This document shows positions 58,701-64,000 of a stretch of 64,000 nucleotides of DNA, piece by piece. Numbering within the stretch: the first letter of the stretch is position 1; every line of letters begins with the position of its first letter. A program made the translations under genes and the position numbers. The notes below the pieces were generated by a model. That model worked only from the letters and a program-made list of their open reading frames with translations, had not been told where the DNA came from and did no database searches. Location of the stretch: NCBI RefSeq assembly GCF_004135735.1, contig NZ_CP012670.1:11054501-11118500 (forward strand), given 5' to 3'. The stretch comes from Sorangium cellulosum (GTDB lineage Bacteria > Myxococcota_A > Polyangia > Polyangiales > Polyangiaceae).

Positions 58701-60144
58701 GACGACCTGTTCTATGAGGTCGAGTACGACACGCGGGGCTTCGGCTATTCGAGCTCCGGCGAGCTGTACCTCGCGCAGCCGAGCAGGGTGGTGGCGCGCA
58801 GCGGGAGCGCGTCGGGTACCGTGCTGCGCGACCGGCGGGCCACCTATCATCCGACGACGGGCGCGCTCGAGACGTTCAGCCATCACATCACCGGAGGTGG
58901 CATTCCGGGCTCCACCGCGACGTACAACGACGCCGCGAGCACGGTCACGATCGAGCGGGACGACTTCGGCAACATCGCGAAGGTGACCGACCCGAACTCG
59001 TACGAGCTCACCTACGGCTACGACGGGACGGGGATCTACAGGACGAGCATCACCGACTCGTTCGGCTACGAGTCGAAGAGCCGCCCGAACTACCTGTTCG
59101 GTGCCGTCGCCACCACGACCGACCTGAACGGCCACGGCACGAGGTACAAGTACGACGCGTTCGGCCGGCTTGTCGCGGTGTGGGGGCCGAGCGACTTCGT
59201 GGCGGATCCTGTCGCGCAGGAGGGCGTGGTCCCCACGCTGCGCGCCGTGTACGGGCTGCAGCCGGGGGCTTCTGCCGCGCCGTTCTGGGCGATCATGGGT
59301 CACAAGGACGTGTCCCGCAACGCGCCCACGGTCCCGCCTCATCAACACGACTACGTCGAGACGGTCACCTTCATCGACGGCTTCGAACGCGTCATTCAGA
59401 CGAAGAAGGATCTGGAGAAGGACTTCGGAGATCACACCGAGGTCGGGATGACCGTCAGCGGCCGCCTCGAGTTCGACGAGCGCGGGCGCCGGAAGGCGCA
59501 GGGGCATCCCGTCTTCAGCACGGAGGCCGCCACCGTCCTGGTGGATACCCCGGCGATGAGCCCCGAGTGCGACGACGATCTCTTCACGAGGTGGGAGTAC
59601 GACGTCCTCGGGCGCGTGACCAGGCTGACGACGCCCGCCGATCCGGAGGACGTCGAGAGGAGCTGCGTCGAGGTCAACACGAGCTACGGCTTCGGGCCGG
59701 ATCAGGACGGAGTCCTGCGCTTCCGTACGACGGTCACGGCGCCCGACGACGCCATGACCGTCCAGCACCGGGACGTCATGGACCGCGTCGTCGAGATGAT
59801 CGAGCGCGCGAATCCAGCGGACGGGACGCCGATCCTCACCCAGTATCGCTACAACGCCGTGAGCGATCTGGTGGAGGTGGAGGACGCCGAGGGCAACGTC
59901 ACGACGGCGACGTACGACACGCTCGGACGCATGGTGAGCCTGGACAGCCCTGACGCCGGGCTGATCGAGTGGGCGTACGATCGGGTCGGCAATCTGCGGG
60001 AGAAGCAGACCGCGAAGCTGCGGGAGCTCTCGCAGCGCATCACCTACGAGTACGACTTCAATCGCCTGCGGCAGGTGACCTGTCCGACGAGCACGGCGCG
60101 GGTCTACACTTACGGGGGTCCTGAGCTCGCGGGGACGAGAACGG
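55778..60144 (+). pseudogene. Near-identical partial copy of the giant RHS gene
   Basis: This 4367-bp segment corresponds to 28607-32974 of the full RHS gene. The two spans differ by one base in length, and I saw only scattered substitutions (for example around 56490, where two or three residues differ). It covers the later FG-GAP/VCBS units, the Tc-like middle region and many YD repeats. It lacks the signal peptide and SpvB domain upstream and the RHS core, Hint and tip downstream. A missing G near 60135 shifts the frame, after which the sequence diverges into the repeat region. It cannot encode a working toxin but can recombine with the full gene. Confidence 0.9.
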
Positions 60145-60235
60145 ACGAGGCGCGACGCGACGCTCGAAACGCTGCTCGACGGCATCGAGATCGCGCCCAC
60201 GTCTCCGCTTCGGAGGCGGGCACCGCGCCGGTGGG

Positions 60236-60521
60236 CGCCGGGCCGCATGCCGACGGCCCCGGGCCGCATGCCGACGGCCCCGGGCCGCATGCCGACGGGT
60301 TCCGGGCCGCATGCCGATGGCCCCGGGCCGCATGCCGACGGGTTCCGGGCCGCATGCCGACGGCCCCGGGCCGCATGCCGACGGGTTCCGGGCCGTATGC
60401 CGATGGCTCCAGGCCGCATGCCGATGGCCCCGGGCCGCATGCCGACGGGTTCCGGGCCGTATGCCGATGGCTCCAGGCCGCATGCCGATGGCTCCAGGCC
60501 GCATGCCGACGTCTCCGGGCC
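60236..60521. repeat. Array of 21/22-bp GGCCGCATGCCGAYGG-type repeats
   Basis: About thirteen units share GGCCGCATGCCGAYGGSYYC. Spacing is 21 bp for the type ending in CCCCG or CTCCA and 22 bp for the type with GGTTCCG. Mixed lengths break any frame. It is the second array of the family seen at 21953-22215, and the same flank follows. Confidence 0.85.
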
Positions 60522-60612
60522 CCAGCACGACGGCTGCCGCCCCAATGCCGGCAGCTCCGCGCGCCGCACCGTCGTCGCCCGCACACAGCCTCCCGTCGGC
60601 GCTCGCCGGCTC
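60522..60612 (-). other. Conserved segment flanking the 21/22-bp repeat array (copy 2)
   Basis: This block is similar to 22216-22304 over its whole length and in the same orientation to the array. The minus-strand translation gives AGDDGAARGAAGIGA and GPGDV, matching copy 1. Confidence 0.6.
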
Positions 60613-60824
60613 CACGGCCGCCCCCTCCGGGAGGCGCCGGTCCGCCTGCCAAGGCCCCCGGCGGGACGGCCCGGCGGGACGGCCCGGCCCGCCCCCTCCG
60701 CAGCGTGACCGGGCCGCCACACCAGGACAGCGCTGTCAGATCGCCTGCCGCCCGCCACGGATCCACGCAACGCAGGACCGCCTTCGCACCACGCCGGGAA
60801 CCCCGAGAACGGCTCTTCTACCCC

Positions 60825-60874
60825 GGCCCCCGCCGGCCCCCGCCGGCCCCCGCCGGCCCCCGCCGGCCCCCGCC
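60825..60874. repeat. 10-bp tandem repeat, five copies
   Basis: Five perfect copies of GGCCCCCGCC lie in the spacer upstream of the cytochrome gene. Confidence 0.9.
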
Positions 60875-60967
60875 GCGCGCCGATCCGCCGGCGAGCTGGC
60901 CGTCGAAATCTCGACACGCCCCTGGAGCCGTTCTTGCTGAGCTCGCGCGCCGCAAACGGAGGAACTC

Positions 60968-62809
60968 ATGCGTCAGTCCCAGTCTCGTTCTCCTGTCCTG
61001 GTCTCGCTCCTCTCGACGAGCGCTCTCGCAGCAGGCCTCTCAGCGGGCCTCTCGGCGTGCATAGGGAGCGATCCGATCCCGATGCCCGAGCCCGCGAGCG
61101 GCGCGGCCTCCGACCCCCGCATCACCGTGACCGCCGTGCCGCCTCCGGCCATCAGCGGCGGCACCCTCCTCATCGCCCGCGACGGACACACCGCGGTGGC
61201 GGCGGACCCCGACCGCGATCGCCTCTGGATCGTCGATCTCGACGGGGGCGAGCCGGTGGCCGTCCCGCTCGCGGCCGGGGACGAGCCCGGGCGCCTCGTC
61301 GAGGACGCGAGCGGCCGCGTGCACGTGGCGCTCCGGCGCGGCGGCGCGCTCGTCACCGTCGATCTCGCGACGCGGGCGATCGTCGCGCGCAGGGACGTCT
61401 GCCGCGCGCCGCGCGGGGTCGCCCACGACGCCGCGGGCGACGCGATCCACGTCGCCTGCGCGGGCGGCGAGCTCGTGACGCTCCCGGCGTCCGGCGGCCC
61501 CGCCGTCCGGAAGCTCCGCCCCGCCCCCGACCTGCGCGACGTCGTGGTCGACGGCGACCGGCTCCTCGTCAGCCGCTTCCGGTCCGCCGAGACGCTCGTC
61601 CTGGGCCCCGACGGCGCGGTGCTCGCGCGCCGCGCGCTCCCCACCTTCCACGAGCGCAGGGCCGGCTCGGCGACCTTCGCGCCGTCCGTCGCCTGGCGCA
61701 TGGTGAAGCTCCCGGGCAGCGGCGCCGCCGTGGTGCACCAGCGCGCGATGGCGTCGCAGGTCGCCCTCAGCCCCGCCGGGTATTACACGGGCTCCGGGTG
61801 CGACGGGAACATCGTGCACGGCGCCATCAGCACGCTCGACCCGGCGGACGCGCCGGCGGACGCGCCGGACGAGCAGGCCGCCTCGGCGATCCCGGCCGCC
61901 GCGATCGCCGGCGCCTCGCTGCCGGTCGATCTCGCGGTCTCGCCCGACGGCGCGCGCTTCGCCGTGGTGGCCGCCGGCAGCAACGTCGTCGTGAGCACGA
62001 CCGCCGACGACCTCGCGCGCGGCGCCGCGGAGCGTAGCTGCGATCTCGACGCCGACCGGCAGACGCTGAGCGGCCAGCCGATCGCGGCGGCGTTCGACGG
62101 CCGCGGCGACCTCGTCGTGCAGCTCCGCGAGCCGGCGGCCCTGGAGGTGGTCGGCCGCGGCGTCATCGCGCTCCCGGGCGAGAGCGTGCGGGACACCGGG
62201 CACGACATGTTCCACCTCCCGCCGAACCGCATGAGCGCCGCCGCGTGCGCGTCGTGCCACCCCGAGGGGCACGAGGACGGGCACACGTGGAGCTTCGATG
62301 CCGTCGGCCTCCGGCGGACGCAGACCGTGGGCGGCGGCGTCCTGAAGACGGCACCCCTCCACTGGAGCGGCGACCAGCAGGATCTCGATCACCTGATGGG
62401 CGAGGTGTTCGTCTCCCGCATGGGCGGCTCGCGGCCGAGCGCGCGGCGGCTCGACCTGATGGAGCGCTTCCTCGACAGCCTGCCCGCCTTCCCGACGTCG
62501 CCGCCCGAGGACGAGCCCGCCATGGCGCGCGGCGCGGCGCTCTTCCACGACCCGAAGGTGGGCTGCGCGGACTGCCACGGCGGCCCGATGCTGACCAACA
62601 ACCGGAACGAGGACGTCGGCACCGGCGAGGCGCTGCAGGTGCCGTCGCTCCTCGGCGTGGCCGGGCGCGCCCCGTTCATGCACGACGGCTGCGCGGCGAC
62701 GCTGCGCGACCGCTTCGATCCGGCCTGCGGGGGCGACCGGCACGGCGACGTCTCCGGCCTGACCTCCGCGCAGCTCGACGACCTCACCGCCTACCTCGAG
62801 TCGCTCTGA
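60968..62809 (+). CDS. Two-haem cytochrome c lipoprotein with propeller-like N-terminus
   Basis: This encodes 613 residues, with GGAGG just before the start. The signal peptide ends in a lipobox (GLSAC). Residues 60-400 are a series of short beta-strand units (DGHTAVAADPDRDRLWIVDLDGG and similar), suggesting a beta-propeller. Two haem c sites follow: CASCH at residue 427 and CADCH at residue 533, with LTSAQLDDLTAYLESL as the final cytochrome helix. The layout resembles myxobacterial di-haem peroxidase/MauG-like relatives, but catalytic activity is not certain. It is probably an outer-surface or periplasmic electron-transfer protein. Its maturation would require a Ccm system, of which a CcmE-like protein lies at 963. 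Confidence 0.82.
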   Translation: MRQSQSRSPVLVSLLSTSALAAGLSAGLSACIGSDPIPMPEPASGAASDPRITVTAVPPPAISGGTLLIARDGHTAVAADPDRDRLWIVDLDGGEPVAVPLAAGDEPGRLVEDASGRVHVALRRGGALVTVDLATRAIVARRDVCRAPRGVAHDAAGDAIHVACAGGELVTLPASGGPAVRKLRPAPDLRDVVVDGDRLLVSRFRSAETLVLGPDGAVLARRALPTFHERRAGSATFAPSVAWRMVKLPGSGAAVVHQRAMASQVALSPAGYYTGSGCDGNIVHGAISTLDPADAPADAPDEQAASAIPAAAIAGASLPVDLAVSPDGARFAVVAAGSNVVVSTTADDLARGAAERSCDLDADRQTLSGQPIAAAFDGRGDLVVQLREPAALEVVGRGVIALPGESVRDTGHDMFHLPPNRMSAAACASCHPEGHEDGHTWSFDAVGLRRTQTVGGGVLKTAPLHWSGDQQDLDHLMGEVFVSRMGGSRPSARRLDLMERFLDSLPAFPTSPPEDEPAMARGAALFHDPKVGCADCHGGPMLTNNRNEDVGTGEALQVPSLLGVAGRAPFMHDGCAATLRDRFDPACGGDRHGDVSGLTSAQLDDLTAYLESL

Positions 62810-63158
62810 GGGCTCGCCCCGCGGCGGGCTCCCCGGCGCCGCTCGCGCCGGAGCGACCGGCGCGCAGCGCCGCCATCGACCGAGGCGTTCCTCCTCACCC
62901 GCGGCCTGGCCCGGGGCCGATTGCCACGAGCGCGCGCCGGCGCCTCGCCGCCGGCGCGGGCGGCAGATCCGCAAGAGATGGGAAATCCGGGCTCGCTCGA
63001 GGCGACGGCACCGCCTTTGCCCTGCTGTGCACGGCGAGTGCCGCAGGGCTGTGGATCGGCGCCGCGGGGCACGCCCTGTCGCTCCCACGACGGGGCGCGT
63101 CGGGGCCTCGATCCAGGTGCGAACACGGACAGCGGAACAGGCTCGCGAGGAGGGCTCC
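62810..63158. other. Intergenic stretch, no gene supported
   Basis: About 350 GC-rich bases lie between the cytochrome gene and the Lys/Ala-rich protein gene. A GC-rich self-complementary region at 62815-62860 could terminate transcription. Nothing else was recognised. Confidence 0.5.
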
Positions 63159-63887
63159 ATGCCGAGAGGCGACAAATCCAGCTACACATCCAAGCAGAAG
63201 CGGCAGGCCGAGCACATCGAGGAGGGGTACGAGAAGCGCGGGGTGCCGGAAGGCGAGGCGGAGCGGCGGGCCTGGGCGACCGTGAACAAGATGACCGGCG
63301 GAGGAAAGAAGTCGGGGTCGGGGCGGGGCAAGGCCGTGAACAAGGAGCCGGCGCAGGAGGGCGGCCGCAAGGGAGGCGCCGCGTCCAGGGCGCGGCCGGC
63401 CAGCGCGCGGAGCGCCGCGGCGAAGAAGGCGGCGGCGACCCGCAAGCGGAACGCCGCGGCGAGCGCCGAGCGGCGGCGCACGGCGGCCAAGCGGGCGCCG
63501 AGCGCGTCGTCGAGGCGCTCCGCGGCGAAGAAGGCGACGGAGGGCGCCGCGAAGAGGACGCCGAGCGCGTCGTCGCGGCGCGCCGCGGCGAAGAGGGCGA
63601 CGGGGGGCGCCGCGAAGCGGGCGACGGGGGGTGGTGCGAAGAGGGCGACGGACGGCGCCGCGAAGAGGGCGACGGAGGGCGCCGCGAAGAAGCGGCCGGC
63701 GAGCGCCGCGAGGAAGGCGCCGCCGCGGCGCGCCGCGCAGGGCCCTGGCGCCCGCAAGCGCCGCGCGACGGGCGGCCGCCCCCGCGCCAACCAGGGCGCG
63801 TCGCGCCGCGGCGGGGCGGGGGCCGCGCGCTCGAAGACCACGAGGCGCAGGGCGACGGGCGCGCGGCGCGCCGGCAGCGGGTCGTGA
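63159..63887 (+). CDS. Histone-like Ala/Lys-rich protein with conserved stabilisation-type N-terminus
   Basis: This encodes 242 residues from the ATG at 63159, after GAGGAGGG. The first 60 residues, with YTSKQKRQAEHIEEGYEKRG and ERRAWATVNKMTGGGKKSG, match a small conserved family often annotated as plasmid stabilisation protein. The remainder is a long Ala/Lys/Arg-rich tail with repeated AAKRATxGAAKR units (about residues 130-190), very basic, like histone H1 or bacterial H1-like proteins, so nonspecific DNA binding is likely. The tail is repetitive at the DNA level. It is a fusion of a common short domain with an unusually long basic tail. Confidence 0.7.
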   Translation: MPRGDKSSYTSKQKRQAEHIEEGYEKRGVPEGEAERRAWATVNKMTGGGKKSGSGRGKAVNKEPAQEGGRKGGAASRARPASARSAAAKKAAATRKRNAAASAERRRTAAKRAPSASSRRSAAKKATEGAAKRTPSASSRRAAAKRATGGAAKRATGGGAKRATDGAAKRATEGAAKKRPASAARKAPPRRAAQGPGARKRRATGGRPRANQGASRRGGAGAARSKTTRRRATGARRAGSGS

Positions 63888-63919
63888 CGCCGGCGCGGGG
63901 AGGGGAGAGGGGGACGATC

Positions 63920-64000
63920 ATGCGGGAAACACAGCGGAACGGGGCGGGGCACGGCGACGGCGGCCTGGAGAGGGGCGAGAGCGCGCCCCGTGGAGAGAGC
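63920..64000 (+). CDS. Possible gene start, cut by window end
   Basis: An ATG after GGAGAGGGGGACG opens a frame (MRETQRNGAGHGDGG) that runs to the window edge, 27 codons. It is hydrophilic and low complexity. It may be the 5' end of a gene co-transcribed with the histone-like gene; no function can be given. Confidence 0.3.
   Translation, partial: MRETQRNGAGHGDGGLERGESAPRGES

Noticed and set aside
55536..60917. A 1793-codon open frame on the minus strand
   Set aside because: It is antisense to the RHS copy; only its last 80 codons (55536-55777) are meaningful, as an IS66 TnpB remnant.

Overview
The window is very GC-rich DNA. Many predicted lipoproteins, Cys-rich CGDGxxxGxExCDDGN repeat proteins, a plausible sigma-54 promoter and abundant insertion elements together suggest a large-genome myxobacterium of the Polyangiales/Sorangium kind. 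This assignment is inferred from style only; there is no rRNA or other marker gene, and no tRNA was seen.

Positions 1-23.4 kb look like ordinary chromosome. They hold a 19-bp tandem repeat, small lipoproteins, a CcmE-like haem chaperone of the CxxxY type, a phospholipase D-like enzyme, an EEP-family hydrolase, an NAD(P)-binding SDR, a 1197-residue Cys-rich/PPC-repeat lipoprotein, secreted hypothetical proteins, a carboxypeptidase-regulatory-domain membrane protein, a YkgJ-type Cys-cluster protein behind a candidate sigma-54 promoter, and aspartate kinase. They also hold a tightly overlapping operon of a HAD phosphatase plus ABC importer (ATPase, binding lipoprotein, two permeases) resembling glycerol-3-phosphate/sugar importers. 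Near 22 kb lies a 21/22-bp repeat array with a flanking segment that reappears near 60.5 kb.

Positions 23.8-60.1 kb form a polymorphic-toxin island. A small lipoprotein precedes an 11.5-kb RHS/TcB-TcC-like gene of 3844 residues (discoidin-like, SpvB, FG-GAP/VCBS, YD repeats, RHS core, pretoxin Hint, C-terminal toxin tip) and a probable immunity gene. Downstream is a mosaic of orphan RHS 3' modules, each ending in a different tip next to a putative immunity gene: a HAE/CPPC deaminase-like tip (full gene), a Tlde1/L,D-transpeptidase-like tip (minus strand, 44.7-45.1 kb), a probable nuclease tip (46.9-48.6 kb, with a nonsense codon) and an Ntox8-like tip with a DUF2750 immunity protein (51.6-54.0 kb). 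A 4.37-kb near-identical copy of the middle of the RHS gene lies at 55.8-60.1 kb. Between the modules are a complete 3.7-kb TGT...ACA transposon with a 6-bp target duplication sitting inside an older ATPase gene of a related transposon, an IS4-type element, an ISKra4-type element with recognisable terminal repeats, an IS110 element with a possible bridge-RNA region, and several broken IS66 pieces. The toxin tips share one RHS-Hint scaffold, so the locus reads as a reservoir from which the full-length gene could exchange its C-terminal toxin; that function is inference.

Positions 60.2-64 kb return to ordinary content: the second 21-bp repeat array, a two-haem cytochrome c lipoprotein with a propeller-like N-terminal part, and an Ala/Lys-rich histone-like protein, followed by a gene start cut by the window edge.
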